Origin: VAZQ01 sp963816745
GTDB lineage: Bacteria > Pseudomonadota > Alphaproteobacteria > Rhizobiales > Xanthobacteraceae
NCBI GenBank assembly: GCA_963816745.1
Contig: CAWFLQ010000006.1
Coordinates: 620,001-684,000, forward strand
Length of the DNA: 64,000 nt
Reading direction: 5' to 3'
Part shown: positions 1-10,025 of the stretch, piece by piece
How positions within the stretch are numbered: position 1 is the stretch's first letter
Layout of the letters: the number at the start of each line of letters is the position of its first letter
Made by a program: the position numbers and the translations under genes
The notes under the pieces: model-generated
Seen by the model: only the letters and a program-made list of their open reading frames with translations
What the model was told of the DNA's origin: nothing
The model's database searches: none

Positions 1-940
1 ACTCGCTGACGTCCATGGCGAGCCGCGACACGCGGGCGGCCTTTTCGGCATAGGCCCGGTCGCTGCGCAGCATGAAGCCGTAATCCTTGACCGTGGTGCC
101 GCAGCCCGACGCGGTCACCAGGATGGCGTCGAGCCCCTCCCCCTCGATCTCGGCGGTCCAGGCATCGATTCGGCGGCGGGCAGCGACCAGGGCCTCGCCC
201 TCGCGCCCCATATGGTGGACTAGCGAGCCGCAGCAGCCCTCCTCCGTCACGACCACCTCGATGCCGTGGCGGGTGAGGAGGCGGATGGCGGCCGCATTGA
301 TCGACGGGGCGATGACCGGGCCGACGCACCCGCTGAGCAGCGCCACCCTGCCCCGGCGCGTCACCGCGCCCGGGGCCTGCCCGGGGCGCGTCTCCGAATT
401 CGAACTCGGCCGATAGCGTCCGGCCTCCGCCGACTTCGCGGGCAGCCGCGCCGGCGCCAATCGCAGCATGGCCGCAACCGGGGCCAGCCCGAGCAAAGAG
501 AACAGGCCGGCGAACGGCCGGGCCAGGCGCGCGGCGGCAAGCGCCAGGCGGAGCCGGGCATTGTACGGCAGCACGCGCGCCAGCAGCGCGCGGAGCAGGC
601 GGTCAACCGGGGGGCGGCGGTAGGTATTTTCGATATGGGCACGGGCATGGTCGACGAGGTGCATGTAGTGCACCCCCGACGGGCAGGTGGTCATGCAGGC
701 CAGGCACGAGAGGCAGCGGTCGATATGCTTGACCACGTCGGCGGTCGCCGGCCGGTCGTTCTCCAGCATGTCCTTGATCAGGTAGATGCGCCCGCGCGGC
801 GAATCGAGCTCGTCGCCGAGCAGCACATAGGTCGGGCAGGTGGCGGTGCAGAAGCCGCAATGGACGCAGGCGCGCAGTATCTTCTCGGATTCCGCAACGC
901 CGGGGTCGGCGAGCTGGGCCAGGGTGAAGGTCGTCTGCAT
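1..940 (-). CDS. glcF: Glycolate oxidase iron-sulfur subunit GlcF (C-terminus beyond window)
   Basis: Iron-sulfur subunit of the membrane-associated glycolate oxidase GlcDEF, which oxidises glycolate to glyoxylate and passes electrons to the respiratory chain. The translation begins MQTTFTLAQL and carries two classic 4Fe-4S motifs, CVHCGFCTATCP near residue 28 and CLSCLACMTTCP near residue 80. A CCG-domain half follows with GCVGP and EEGCCGSLVHHMG. About 313 codons are visible and the frame is open at the window edge; the family is usually about 410-440 residues. The start is the ATG at 940, four bases after the glcE stop, so glcE and glcF are co-transcribed. Confidence 0.94.
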   Translation of the reverse strand, partial: MQTTFTLAQLADPGVAESEKILRACVHCGFCTATCPTYVLLGDELDSPRGRIYLIKDMLENDRPATADVVKHIDRCLSCLACMTTCPSGVHYMHLVDHARAHIENTYRRPPVDRLLRALLARVLPYNARLRLALAAARLARPFAGLFSLLGLAPVAAMLRLAPARLPAKSAEAGRYRPSSNSETRPGQAPGAVTRRGRVALLSGCVGPVIAPSINAAAIRLLTRHGIEVVVTEEGCCGSLVHHMGREGEALVAARRRIDAWTAEIEGEGLDAILVTASGCGTTVKDYGFMLRSDRAYAEKAARVSRLAMDVSE

Positions 941-944
941 CGGA

Positions 945-2165
945 TCACACCCCCGCCCACATTCGCCCCGGATTGAGCACGCCCTTGGGGTCGAAGCCCT
1001 CCTTGACCCGCTTGCTCAACGCGGCAGCGCCGGCATCCTGTGGCGCGAACACGTCGATCGCCGCGCGCACCGCCGCCGGGGCGCGGATGAGCGTGGCATG
1101 GCCCCCGAACGCGGCGACAGCGCGGCGGACATGGGCGGCGCCGGCGTCGTCGGACGCATCGAGCGCGACCCAGATCAGTCCGCCGGCCCAATCGTAGAGC
1201 ATCTGCGCCGGCGTCTCCCGCGCGATCAGGGCGCCGAGCTCGGCACCGCGGTCCGGCACCGTCGAGATGCGCCAGAGCGGGCGCCCGGCCTCACCGCCGG
1301 CATGGGGCGCGACGTCGCGCACGGCCTGCCACAGGCGGCGCGAGGCCGGCTCGTCGAGGGTGCCTGCCTCGCCGAACGGCTGCACCAGCGCCGCGAGCGT
1401 GCCCCGGCGATGGACGACCGACGGCGCGAAGCCCTCGAGCCGCAGTGCAGTGACAGCGCCGTCCGCGCCGGCGATCTCCGGGATGCGCGCCGCCGCCTCC
1501 GCCGGCAGGTGCGCCGCACCCGACACGTCGCAGGCGGAACCCATGGCGGCCGTCATGGCCTCGACCGCCCTCGCCGGAACGAGACCGCGGATGAGCACCG
1601 TCGCCTCGGTCTCCGGCCGCGGCAGCACCTTGATCGTGACGTCGGTCATGGCCGCCAGCGTGCCCCAGGAGCCCGCGATCACTTTGCAGAGGTCGTAGCC
1701 GGTGACGTTCTTCACCACCCGCCCGCCCGATTTGAAGGTCTCGCCGCGGCCGGACACGGCGGAAAATCCGAGGAAATGATCGCGCGCCGCGCCGGCCTTG
1801 ATCCGGCGCGGGCCGGAAAGATTCGCAGCCAGCGCGCCGCCGATGGTGCCCCGCCCCGTCCCGCCGCCGAGGATCGGGCCATAGTCCATCGGCTCGAAGG
1901 CGAGCTGCTGGCCCTTCGACGCAACCAGCGCTTCGATCTCGGCGATCGGCGTACCGGCTTTCGCCGACAGCACGAGCTCCTCCGGCTCGTAGAGTGTGAC
2001 CCCCGCGAGCCCGGAGAGGTCGAGGGTCAGGTCGGTCTGCGCCGGCCGGCCGATGGCGCGTTTCGAGCCCTGTCCCGCGAGCTCCAGCGCCTTGCCTTCG
2101 GCCAGCGCCCATTGCACCGCCGCCTCGACGTCCTTGGCATCGCGGGGTTTGAGGGCGTCGGCCAT
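945..2165 (-). CDS. glcE: Glycolate oxidase FAD-binding subunit GlcE
   Basis: FAD-binding subunit of glycolate oxidase, 406 residues. The FAD_binding_4 (PCMH-type) domain is visible: a nucleotide-binding stretch LAGQGSKRAIGRP near residue 30, then GPILGGGTGRGTIGGALAANLSGPRR, SGRGETFKSGGRVVKNVTGYDL and GSWGTLAAMTDVTIKVLPRP. The C-terminus FDPKGVLNPGRM is the usual end of this family. The start is the ATG at 2165 (MADALKPRD); the frame stays open upstream but that part has no family similarity. It lies just upstream of glcF. The partner gene glcD is about 2.3 kb upstream instead of adjacent. Confidence 0.94.
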   Translation of the reverse strand: MADALKPRDAKDVEAAVQWALAEGKALELAGQGSKRAIGRPAQTDLTLDLSGLAGVTLYEPEELVLSAKAGTPIAEIEALVASKGQQLAFEPMDYGPILGGGTGRGTIGGALAANLSGPRRIKAGAARDHFLGFSAVSGRGETFKSGGRVVKNVTGYDLCKVIAGSWGTLAAMTDVTIKVLPRPETEATVLIRGLVPARAVEAMTAAMGSACDVSGAAHLPAEAAARIPEIAGADGAVTALRLEGFAPSVVHRRGTLAALVQPFGEAGTLDEPASRRLWQAVRDVAPHAGGEAGRPLWRISTVPDRGAELGALIARETPAQMLYDWAGGLIWVALDASDDAGAAHVRRAVAAFGGHATLIRAPAAVRAAIDVFAPQDAGAAALSKRVKEGFDPKGVLNPGRMWAGV

Positions 2166-2282
2166 GATGCAGCGGCAATCCTCTCGCAGCCTCGATCCGC
2201 CCCAGTCACAACGCCAGCGAGATTGTGATAAGGGGCGCAAGGGAAGTCCACTCACTCGACCTCGCTCGATGCAGGACGAACC

Positions 2283-3021
2283 ATGAAAATTGCAGCATTC
2301 GCGACGGTCTTCGCGTTTCTTCTGGCCTGCGAGCCGTCGGCCGCGGCCAAGCGCACGATCACGTGGGAAGACGAGATGTGCGTCAACACCATCGAGTTCG
2401 ACGACGCGAAATACCAAGAGACCGCACTGCGGAATACGATCGGGCTGCTTTTGCGACCCCGCCGGTCGAACTCCTTCCACCGAGCCCGTCTTCAAACCGG
2501 AAGATGTCGCGAAGCTCGATCTCGATCGTTTCAGTGCAGCATGCGCCGACGCGCTCGCGCGGGTCAACCGGGTCTCTTTCCTGCCCTTGCCGGACCTCAA
2601 GGCCTATTGGGCCACCAAGGTCAACGAGATCCGCGACATGTGCGCCTTCGAGATTGCCAAAATCCGCGCCCACCGCGAGCCCGGCGCCTTGCGCGACTAC
2701 AAGCCGGCTGCCTCCTGCTCTCGCTACGTCGATGCCTTGGAAGGGAAGACTGATCTTGCTCAGACCTGGCGCAACACCATCACCGAGAGCTGCCGCAACA
2801 ATGCCGATCCGAACGCGTGCGCCAGCAGAAACCTGGCCGAGGGGAATGGGCCGAACGGAACGCAATGGATGCGCCTCTACGTCCTGAGCTTCGGCTGGAA
2901 CAACTGCGCCGTGCCATACCTGAAGATCAACGCTGCGAAGACCGAAGGCGCCAGGTCGGCGTTGCAGCAGCGGTTCAAACGGCTGTTCAAGATAAAGAAA
3001 CAGGACTGCGACGAGGGCTAG
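2283..3021 (+). CDS. Putative secreted cysteine-containing protein, one frameshift
   Basis: No family recognised. The first frame starts at an ATG preceded by AGGACG and encodes a signal peptide (MKIAAFATVFAFLLACEPSAAA), then a mature start with TWEDEMCVNTIEF. At the T-run 2449-2452 the frame must shift by one extra base (TTTT for TTT). It then continues as CDPAGRTPSTEPVFKPEDV and runs to a TAG at 3019-3021. The joined protein is about 245 residues, predicted periplasmic, with about ten cysteines that could form disulfides. It lies between glcE and a membrane protein gene, on the opposite strand to the glc genes. The frameshift assignment is firm; function is unknown. Confidence 0.6.
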
Positions 3022-3063
3022 CTCGGGCGTCTCACATCATCCGGGCGCCGAAACAGCGCGGCA

Positions 3064-4309
3064 TCAGCTAGCAGTGAGAGGGTGCCAGCGCCGCGTTGCG
3101 GGCGACGGAGCGGTATCGAGGACCGGCCCGATCGGTGTCGCGCGCTGCTTTCCGACCTGCAGGAGCATCGCAGCAAACATGAAGATGATGCCCGCCAGCG
3201 CCGGGACTATGGTCAGCCCGGTGATGCGCAGGCGATGGATGTCGTGCGGCGTGAGGTTGACATAACCGGCGCTGGCCCAGGCGAGGATGTCGGCGGCCAT
3301 GGCGGCTTGCGGATCGCCGGTCGTGATCGCCGGCAGCGTGGCGAGGCGGGCCTCGGCGGCGCGAAGCTCGGCGTCGAGCGCGTCGCGCCGCTTTGCCGTG
3401 CCCAGTGCCTGTCGGAGCTTCTGGACGTCTGCACAAGCCGCCGCGGATGCCGCAAGCGTGACATCGCTGCAGCCCACCGTTTGCCGCCAGACCCCGGCGG
3501 CGGCCGGCTGCGCCCGCTGCAATTCGGCCTCGATTGTCGCCACCGCCCGTAGCTCGACGATGCCGACGCGTTCCGCGCGCAGCCGTGCCGCATCGGCGGC
3601 GAGACCGGTCGCCTCGGCTGCGACCTTGGTGCGGCCGGCGATGCCGTCGCCGATATTGGTCGCGGCAAATCCCATCGCAGCCAGCAACGTCATCCCCAGC
3701 GCGATGAGCCATATCGCCCAGGCGCCCATGCCCGCCATCCGGTGACGGTCGCGCCAGAGCTGGGCGGCGGAGCTCGGCAGCACAATGGCGAGTACATCGA
3801 TAACGAGGCCGATGGCCGCGAGCAGCACGGCCGCCTCGACGGTTTGGCCGAACGAGGCCGCGAAACGGGTGTTGACGGTCAGGCCGACGACGGCGAGCCC
3901 GGTCGCCGCGGCGCCCATCACGCCACCCAGCAGGATGCGACCAGCGCCGCGCCGGCTTGGGGGCGCAACGGCGGTGCACTCGACGTACGGTGCGCTCGAC
4001 TACGGTGCGCTCGACGGCCGTGCGCTCGATGGAGGGGCCGCGATCTCGCTGTTGCTGCGGGGCCGGCTGAAAGGCGGGGGCGGTTGCGGATGTCGCGACT
4101 GTCGGTATTGCGACCGGCTTGGCTACGGGCATGGCCGTCGGCTTAGACGCGGAAATCATGACCGGCGACATGCCGTCGTCGCCGTTCTCGAGCGTGATGC
4201 CGTCATACTCGAGCGTGCCGGCGTCATAGGAATCCGGCGAGTGCAGCGCCTTCAGCCAAGCCCGCACCTCGGTCTCAGGGAAGGTCCTCAAGCGGACCAC
4301 GTCGCTCAC
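3064..4309 (-). CDS. Putative membrane protein with proline-rich N-terminus, one frameshift
   Basis: No family recognised. The likely start is a GTG at 4309 with AAGGG upstream (MSDVVRLRTFPETEVRAWLK). The N-terminal 110 residues are soluble and end in alanine/proline-rich sequence with a short repeat (VERTAVERTVVERTV). An extra G at 3985 interrupts this repeat; removing it restores VECTAVAPPSRRGAGRILLGG. The rest has four hydrophobic segments (around 3920-3860, 3850-3780, 3720-3650 and 3220-3150) and a soluble loop with paired cysteines between the third and fourth. It reads as an inner-membrane protein with a large loop. It sits between glcD and glcE on the same strand. Confidence 0.6.
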
Positions 4310-4465
4310 TACGGTACCCTTGAAATCGCGCCCAATTCGCTAAAACTATTTGAGAACAAAACGGGTACATTCGCAAGCGAAAATCGCAGGTGTGCACGCC
4401 GCATTACCCCCGCACCGCCAGCGGGTTTGGCCCGCGCAGGCGGGCGACGAAAGAGCTGCGCCCCG

Positions 4466-5975
4466 TCAAAACCGCGGGATGTCCGGGAACGGAAGGCGCC
4501 CCGCATGTACATGCAGGCGCCCGAGCTCGGCGCAGCGGTGCAGCTTCGGGAACACCTTGCCCGGATTGAGCAGGCCCTTGTCGTCGAAGGCGCATTTGAG
4601 GCGCTGCTGCTGGGCGAGATCGGCCTCGGAGAACATCGCCGGCATCAGGTCGCGCTTCTCCACGCCCACCCCGTGCTCGCCGGTGAGCACGCCGCCGACC
4701 TCGACGCACAGCTTGAGAATTTCGGCGCCGAATTCTTCGGTCTTGGCGAGCTCGCCGGGCTTGTTGGCGTCGTAGAGGATGAGCGGGTGCAGATTGCCGT
4801 CGCCGGCGTGGAAGACGTTGGCGACGCGGAGACCATAGTGCTCGGATAGCTCGCGCATGCGCTTGAGCACCTGCGGCAGCTTCGCGCGCGGTATGGTGCC
4901 GTCCATGCAGTAATAGTCGGGCGAGATGCGGCCGACCGCCGGGAACGCCGCCTTGCGGCCGGCCCAGAACAGGAGCCGCTCCTCCTCCGACGCGGACACG
5001 CGACAGGTCGAGGCCCGGCATTCCCGGGCGATCCCTTCGACGCGGGCGATCAGATGATCGACCTCGGCCTGCGGGCCGTCGACCTCGACGATCAGCAGCG
5101 CCTCGACGTCGAGCGGATAGCCGGCATGGACGAATTCTTCGACCGCATGGATCGCCGGCTTGTCCATCATCTCCATGCCGCCCGGGATGATGCCGGCGCC
5201 GATGATCCGGCTGACGCACTCGCCGGCGTCCTCCGACGAGCCGAAGCCGACCAGCACCGCCCGCGCGCATTCCGGCTTTTTCAGGAGACGCACGGTGATC
5301 TCGGTGACCACCCCGAGCAGCCCCTCCGATCCGGTGATGATGCCGAGCAGATCGTAGCCGCCGGCAGTCGAGATGCTTGCCGCCGACGCGGACGATCTCG
5401 CCGGTCATCAGCACGATCTCGCAACCCGTGAGGTTGTTGGTGGTCATGCCGTATTTGAGGCAATGCACGCCGCCGGAATTCTCCGCCACGTTGCCGCCGA
5501 TGGTGCAGGCGATCTGCGAGGACGGATCGGGCGCGTAGTAGAAGCCGGCATGCTCGACAGCCTGCGTCACCGCGAGATTGGTCACGCCCGGCTCGACCAC
5601 GGCGACGCGGTTGGCAAAATCGATCTCGCGGATGCGGTTGAACTTGGCCATGCCGAGGAGAACGCCGTCGGACAGCGGCAATGCGCCGCCGGACAGCGAG
5701 GTGCCGGCTCCGCGCGGCACCACCTTGATGCCCTCGCCGTGGCAATAGGCGAGCACGCGGCTCACCTGCTCCGTGGTCTCCGGCAACACCACCACCATGG
5801 GGAGCGCCCGGTAGGCGGTGAGCCCGTCGGACTCGTAGGGACGCATCTCCCGCTCGGCCGCGATCACGCCCTCCCCCGGCACGATCGCCTGCAACGCGGC
5901 CACGATACGGTCGCGGCGGGCGAGCACGGCATCATCGAGGGCAGGCATTGCGACCGACATGGACGTGGGCTCCAT
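4466..5975 (-). CDS. glcD: Glycolate oxidase subunit GlcD, one frameshift
   Basis: Catalytic FAD-linked subunit of glycolate oxidase. The N-terminal half has the FAD_binding_4 signature VVPRGAGTSLSGGALPLSDG and SSQIACTIGGNVAENSGGVH. The C-terminal half is FAD-oxidase_C with GRISPDYYCMDGTIPR, VANVFHAGDGNLHP and GVLTGEHGVGVEKR, ending DDKGLLNPGKVFP. The frame breaks at one extra base near 5366: after KHLD the next frame gives AGGYDLLGIITGSEGLLG, as in other GlcD proteins. Without that base the protein is about 503 residues, the normal length. The start is the ATG at 5975 with GAGG upstream. It is separated from glcE by two genes. Confidence 0.92.
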
Positions 5976-6110
5976 CGGGCCTCTTGCTTTACGCCTTGTT
6001 TATAGCTCCAAATCCGTCATGAATCCGCATTATGCTGTCGAAAAGCGCGGCGAAACGAATTGCCGGTTTCGGCCGTTGACACCGCGAGCGGTAGCAATCC
6101 TGCAACGGTT

Positions 6111-6154
6111 GCATTTTCGACGGAAAACCGGATTCTACCTTGCCTGGAAATGCT
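6111..6154. repeat. Degenerate copy of dispersed rhizobial palindromic repeat (copy A)
   Basis: The sequence runs from GCATTTTCGACGGAAAACCGG to CCTGGAAATGCT and forms an imperfect inverted repeat. It matches the copies at 12591-12639, 30884-30930 and 50437-50481. Such elements are common between genes in Bradyrhizobiaceae-like genomes. It lies in the intergenic region between the divergent glcD and cytochrome c genes, so it may affect transcripts there; no function can be read from sequence. Confidence 0.6.
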
Positions 6155-6232
6155 CTAAACGCCATTAGAACAGTGGGCGACATCGTCAGAATGCAGAGCG
6201 TCGAAACGAAGAGAAAAGGCGAGGAGAAAAAG

Positions 6233-6619
6233 ATGAGGATGTGGGTAGTTGTTGGAATGGCCCTTGCGGCTTCGACTGGGACGAGCATGGCGCAGGATGC
6301 CGCCGCCGGCGAGACGGTGTTCAAGCGATTGTGCGCCCCGTGCCACGATGTCGGGGAGGAGGCGAGGGTCAAGCTCGGACCGCCGCAAAACGGGCTCGAC
6401 GGCCGCAAGGCCGGCACCATGGACGGCTTCAATTATTCGCAGGCCAACAAGAATTCCGGCATCACCTGGACCGACGAGTCTTTCGCCAAATATATCCGCG
6501 CGCCGATGCAGGAGATGCCCGGCACGCGCATGGCATTCGTCGGCATCAAGAACGACAAGGACATCACGGACCTCTGGGCCTACCTCAAGCAGTTCGGCCC
6601 GGACGGTAAGAAGAAGTAG
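6233..6619 (+). CDS. Class I soluble cytochrome c (c2/c550 type)
   Basis: Periplasmic electron carrier of 128 residues. A signal peptide (MRMWVVVGMALAASTGTSMAQ) precedes the haem-binding motif CAPCH near residue 37. The distal methionine ligand is in PGTRMAFVGI near residue 100, followed by the C-terminal helix DLWAYLKQF, as in cytochrome c2. The start at 6233 is chosen because the signal peptide begins there and GAGGAGAAAAAG precedes it; an upstream in-frame ATG would add an unlikely 31 residues. Divergent from glcD, and could serve a respiratory or photosynthetic chain. Which chain it serves cannot be decided here. Confidence 0.93.
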   Translation: MRMWVVVGMALAASTGTSMAQDAAAGETVFKRLCAPCHDVGEEARVKLGPPQNGLDGRKAGTMDGFNYSQANKNSGITWTDESFAKYIRAPMQEMPGTRMAFVGIKNDKDITDLWAYLKQFGPDGKKK

Positions 6620-6676
6620 GCGCAAGGGCGCAGGCTTCAACGGAAGGCGGCGTGCGCCGGGCGGGAGACGTTAGCC

Positions 6677-7504
6677 ATGCTCAAGGACATCGCGGTGAAT
6701 CTGTCCGGCCGCGCGCCGCAGGACTTCGCGGCCGACTACGCGATCTCGATGGCGGCCGCGTTCGGCGCGCATGTCGCCGGCGTCGCTTTCCTCTACGAGC
6801 CGGTGATTCCCGACGGCACACTCGGCGGCGTGCCGGTCGACCTGATCGAGCTGCAGCGCGAGGAAAACACCAAGACCGCCAAGAGCGCGGTCGAGCGGTT
6901 CGAGGCGGTCACGAAGCAGGCCGGTGTCTCGGCCAAGGCAAGCATCCTCGACGCAACCTTCGGCGGCGCGGCCACGCTCTTTGCCCGCTTCACGCGGCGT
7001 TTCGACCTTGCGGTCGTCGGGCAGGCGCAGCGCGAGCACGGCGCGTCCGAGGAGTTGATGATCGAGGGCGCGCTATTCGAATCCGGACGCCCCGTCGTCG
7101 TCGTGCCCTACATTCAGAAGGGCGGCTTCACGCTCGAGCGCGTGATGATCTGCTGGGATGGCGGCCGCACTGCAGCACGCGCCGTCGGCGATGCCATGCC
7201 GTTTCTGGAGCGCGCCAAGGCGGTCAACATCGTGATCGTCGCCGAGGAGCGCAAGAACGACGAGATTACCGGCGCCAAATTGAGCGAGCATCTGGCACGC
7301 CACGGGATCAAGGCGAACGTCAAGCGCATCGCCAGGGGCGGTCTCGGGGTCGACGCGGTAATCCTGGACTACGCCGCCGACAGCAGCGCGGACTTCATGG
7401 TAATGGGCGGCTATGGGCATTCGCGGCTGCGCGAATTCATCCTGGGCGGCGTCACGCGCGGCACGCTGCGTGCGATGACGGTGCCCGTACTTATGTCGCA
7501 TTGA
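6677..7504 (+). CDS. Universal stress protein, tandem UspA domains
   Basis: Cytoplasmic protein of 275 residues with two UspA-like halves. The second half has the ATP-binding type signature GGYGHSRLREFILGGVTRGTLRAM near residue 245 and ends VPVLMSH. The first half has the matching VVGQAQRE segment and ends PVVVVPY without the full glycine loop, so probably only the second half binds nucleotide. This is the usual architecture of tandem universal stress proteins in Rhizobiales. It follows the cytochrome c gene by 57 bases and may be read from the same promoter. Confidence 0.93.
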   Translation: MLKDIAVNLSGRAPQDFAADYAISMAAAFGAHVAGVAFLYEPVIPDGTLGGVPVDLIELQREENTKTAKSAVERFEAVTKQAGVSAKASILDATFGGAATLFARFTRRFDLAVVGQAQREHGASEELMIEGALFESGRPVVVVPYIQKGGFTLERVMICWDGGRTAARAVGDAMPFLERAKAVNIVIVAEERKNDEITGAKLSEHLARHGIKANVKRIARGGLGVDAVILDYAADSSADFMVMGGYGHSRLREFILGGVTRGTLRAMTVPVLMSH

Positions 7505-7695
7505 GCGCATAGTCTGTTTAAGGCGTTGATAGTGCGCGGAGTTTTTTCGGGGGAACTCCGGTTGCGTATTTGCGTTATCAGGCCACCTTTCCCCACGTTG
7601 TCTGTTCTAGTTCCGTCGACCGGCGCAGCTATTCAAGGCTCGGTGTGCCCATGGACTTCGCACCTCTCACTATGTCGCACAGGCAAGGTCAAGGA

Positions 7696-8823
7696 ATGAC
7701 CGGATCATTCTCCTTCGGAATCGAGGAGGAATATTTCCTGGTCGATGCCGAGACCAAGCTCGTACCGCGCGTCGTGCCGCGGGAATTCTTCGACGCCGCC
7801 AAGGCCGCGACCGACGGCCGGAGCGCGACCGAATTCCTGCAGCCGCAGATCGAGGTGATTTCGTCGCCGCATGTGAGCATGGCGGACGCGCGCGCGGAGC
7901 TGCGCCATCTGCGCCGCACGGTCGCAGAGGTCGCCGCCCAGCACGGCCTTGCCATTCTCGCCGCCGGCACGCATCCCACCGCCATCTGGCGCCACGCCCA
8001 GCAGACCGTGAAGGAGCGTTACGACACCGTCATGCACGACCTGCAGATGATCGGCCAACGCGACATGCTGTGCGGGCTGCACGTGCATGTCGAGCTGCCC
8101 GATCCGGACGAGCGCGTCGATGTAATGTACCGGATGCTTCCCTACCTGCCGCTGTTCCTGGCGCTGTCGACGTCATCGCCGTTCTGGCAGTCGCGGCGCA
8201 CAGGGCTGATGGGCTACCGGCTCGCCGCCTACGACGAGCTGCCGCGCACCGGCGTGCCGGAGCTGTTCCGCACCCGGCAGGAGTTCGATGCCTATGTGGC
8301 GGCGCTGGTGCATGCCGGCGTGATCGAGAATTCGAGCTATATCTGGTGGGCGATCCGGCCGTCGCTGGAGAACCCGACGCTTGAGCTGCGGGCACCCGAT
8401 TCCTGCACGCTGGTAGAAGATTCGATCGCCATCGCCGCGCTCTACCGCACCCTGGCGCGCCACCTTTACGTCAACCGCTGGTGCAATTGCGACCTCAACG
8501 CGGTCGGCCGCGCGATCGTGGTCGAGAACAAGTGGCAGGCGCAGCGCTACGGCGTCCACGCCACCTTCGCCAGCGAGGACGGCCCTATCTCGGTCTCGGA
8601 GATGCTCGAACGGGTCATCGCGGAGACCGCGACATCCGCCGCGGAGTTCGGATGTGCCGCCGAGATCGACCGCTGCCGCGCCATCGTCGGCTCCGGCACG
8701 TCGGCCGATGCCCAGCTCGCCGTGTTTGCGGCGCACAAGGAGCGCGCCAGCGGCGACGGCGCGGACCGCGATGCCGCCTTGCGCGCGGTCGCGGATTGGA
8801 TCGTCGCGGCGACCCTGCAATAG
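7696..8823 (+). CDS. Carboxylate-amine ligase, YbdK/GCS2 family
   Basis: Glutamate-cysteine ligase type 2 family enzyme, 375 residues from the ATG at 7696, close to E. coli YbdK (372). Visible family motifs are FGIEEEYFLVD at the N-terminus, GLHVHVELPD near residue 120, and the LELRAPDSCT and VNRWCNCDLNAV stretches. Members make gamma-glutamyl amides or act as weak glutamate-cysteine ligases; the substrate here is unknown. AAGGT sits six bases before the chosen start. In-frame ATGs at 7651 and 7672 would extend the protein by 15 or 8 residues and cannot be excluded. Confidence 0.9.
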   Translation: MTGSFSFGIEEEYFLVDAETKLVPRVVPREFFDAAKAATDGRSATEFLQPQIEVISSPHVSMADARAELRHLRRTVAEVAAQHGLAILAAGTHPTAIWRHAQQTVKERYDTVMHDLQMIGQRDMLCGLHVHVELPDPDERVDVMYRMLPYLPLFLALSTSSPFWQSRRTGLMGYRLAAYDELPRTGVPELFRTRQEFDAYVAALVHAGVIENSSYIWWAIRPSLENPTLELRAPDSCTLVEDSIAIAALYRTLARHLYVNRWCNCDLNAVGRAIVVENKWQAQRYGVHATFASEDGPISVSEMLERVIAETATSAAEFGCAAEIDRCRAIVGSGTSADAQLAVFAAHKERASGDGADRDAALRAVADWIVAATLQ

Positions 8824-8914
8824 ACTTCGGTCGTACTCGATCCCTACGATCTTCCATGCCATATAGCTTGCCGTTAGCTGGCCGAAGGCCGGACGGCAAC
8901 GTAAGAGTGGTGGC

Positions 8915-9991
8915 ATGCGTACCCATCGTATCGCGGCGATCCCTGGCGACGGCATCGGCACCGAGGTGATCGCGGCCGGCATCGAGGCGCTCGACGTCTG
9001 CGCCAAGCGCGACGGCGGCTTTGCCTTCGCCTTCGATCATTTCGACTGGGGCTCGGAGCGCTACAAGAAGACCGGCGCGTTCATGCCCGAGAACGGCCGC
9101 GATCTGATCAAGGATCACGCCGCCATCCTGTTCGGCTCCGCCGGCGTGCCCGACGTGCCCGATCACATCACGCTGTGGGGCCTGCGGCTCGCGATCTGCC
9201 AGCCTTTCGACCAGTACGCCAATGTGCGCCCGACGAGGATTCTTCCCGGCATCACCAGTCCGCTGCGCAACGTCAAGGGACCTGAGCTCGACTGGGTGAT
9301 CGTGCGCGAGAATTCGGAAGGCGAATATGCCGGGGTCGGCGGCCGGGCGCATCGTGGCTTGCCCGAAGAGGTGGCGACCGATGTCTCCATGTTCACCCGC
9401 ACGGGCGTCGCGCGCATCATGCGCTTTGCGTTCGCACTCGCCCGCTCGCGCCCGCGCAAGCTCCTCACGGTGGTGACCAAGTCGAACGCCCAGCGCCACG
9501 GCATGGTAATGTGGGACGAGATCGCGGCCGAGGTGGCGCGTGAATTTCCCGATGTGACCTGGGACAAGATGCTGGTCGATGCCATGACCATGCGCATGAC
9601 CTTGCGCCCGGAAACGCTCGACACGATGGTGGCGACCAACCTGCATGCCGACATCCTCTCGGATCTCGCGGCAGCGCTGGCGGGCTCGCTCGGCATCGCA
9701 CCGACCGCGAACCTCAATCCGGAACGCAAGTTCCCCTCGATGTTCGAGCCGATCCACGGCTCGGCCTTCGACATCATGGGCAAGGGCATCGCCAATCCGA
9801 TCGGCACGTTCTGGTCGGGCGTCATGATGCTCGAGCACCTCGGCGAGACGCCCGCCGCCGGCCGCCTGATGCGGGCGATCGAGCGCGTCACCGCCGACCC
9901 TACGCTGCATACGCCCGATCTCGGCGGCAAGGCGACGACCGCCGATGTCACGCGTGCCGTGTGCGAAGCGCTTGCAGGAGACAACGAATAA
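8915..9991 (+). CDS. Tartrate dehydrogenase/decarboxylase or D-malate dehydrogenase
   Basis: NAD-dependent beta-decarboxylating dehydrogenase of the isocitrate/isopropylmalate family, 358 residues. Motifs are the N-terminal IAAIPGDGIGTEV, the substrate loop NVRPTRILPGI, VIVRENSEGEYAGVGG, the lysine-containing VVTKSNAQRHGMVMWDE and the metal-binding DAMTMRMTLRPE and NLHADILSDLAA. The region ANLNPERKFPSMFEPIHGSAFDIMGKGIANP is typical of tartrate/D-malate (TtuC/DmlA) enzymes rather than LeuB. It lies 34 bases before a Bug-family binding protein, consistent with uptake and oxidation of a C4 dicarboxylate. Exact substrate is inferred only. Confidence 0.88.
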   Translation: MRTHRIAAIPGDGIGTEVIAAGIEALDVCAKRDGGFAFAFDHFDWGSERYKKTGAFMPENGRDLIKDHAAILFGSAGVPDVPDHITLWGLRLAICQPFDQYANVRPTRILPGITSPLRNVKGPELDWVIVRENSEGEYAGVGGRAHRGLPEEVATDVSMFTRTGVARIMRFAFALARSRPRKLLTVVTKSNAQRHGMVMWDEIAAEVAREFPDVTWDKMLVDAMTMRMTLRPETLDTMVATNLHADILSDLAAALAGSLGIAPTANLNPERKFPSMFEPIHGSAFDIMGKGIANPIGTFWSGVMMLEHLGETPAAGRLMRAIERVTADPTLHTPDLGGKATTADVTRAVCEALAGDNE

Positions 9992-10025
9992 TCGATCGAC
10001 CAGGGAAGAAATAGGGAGACCCAAG

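Noticed and set aside
840..2228. A 462-codon plus-strand frame opposite glcE
   Set aside because: glcE has clear FAD-binding motifs; the plus frame has none and is rich in Arg/His as expected from antisense of GC-rich genes.
2449..2452. Programmed frameshift at the T-run
   Set aside because: No stimulatory structure or known family, and the same +1 change occurs in many unrelated genes here, so a sequence error is simpler.
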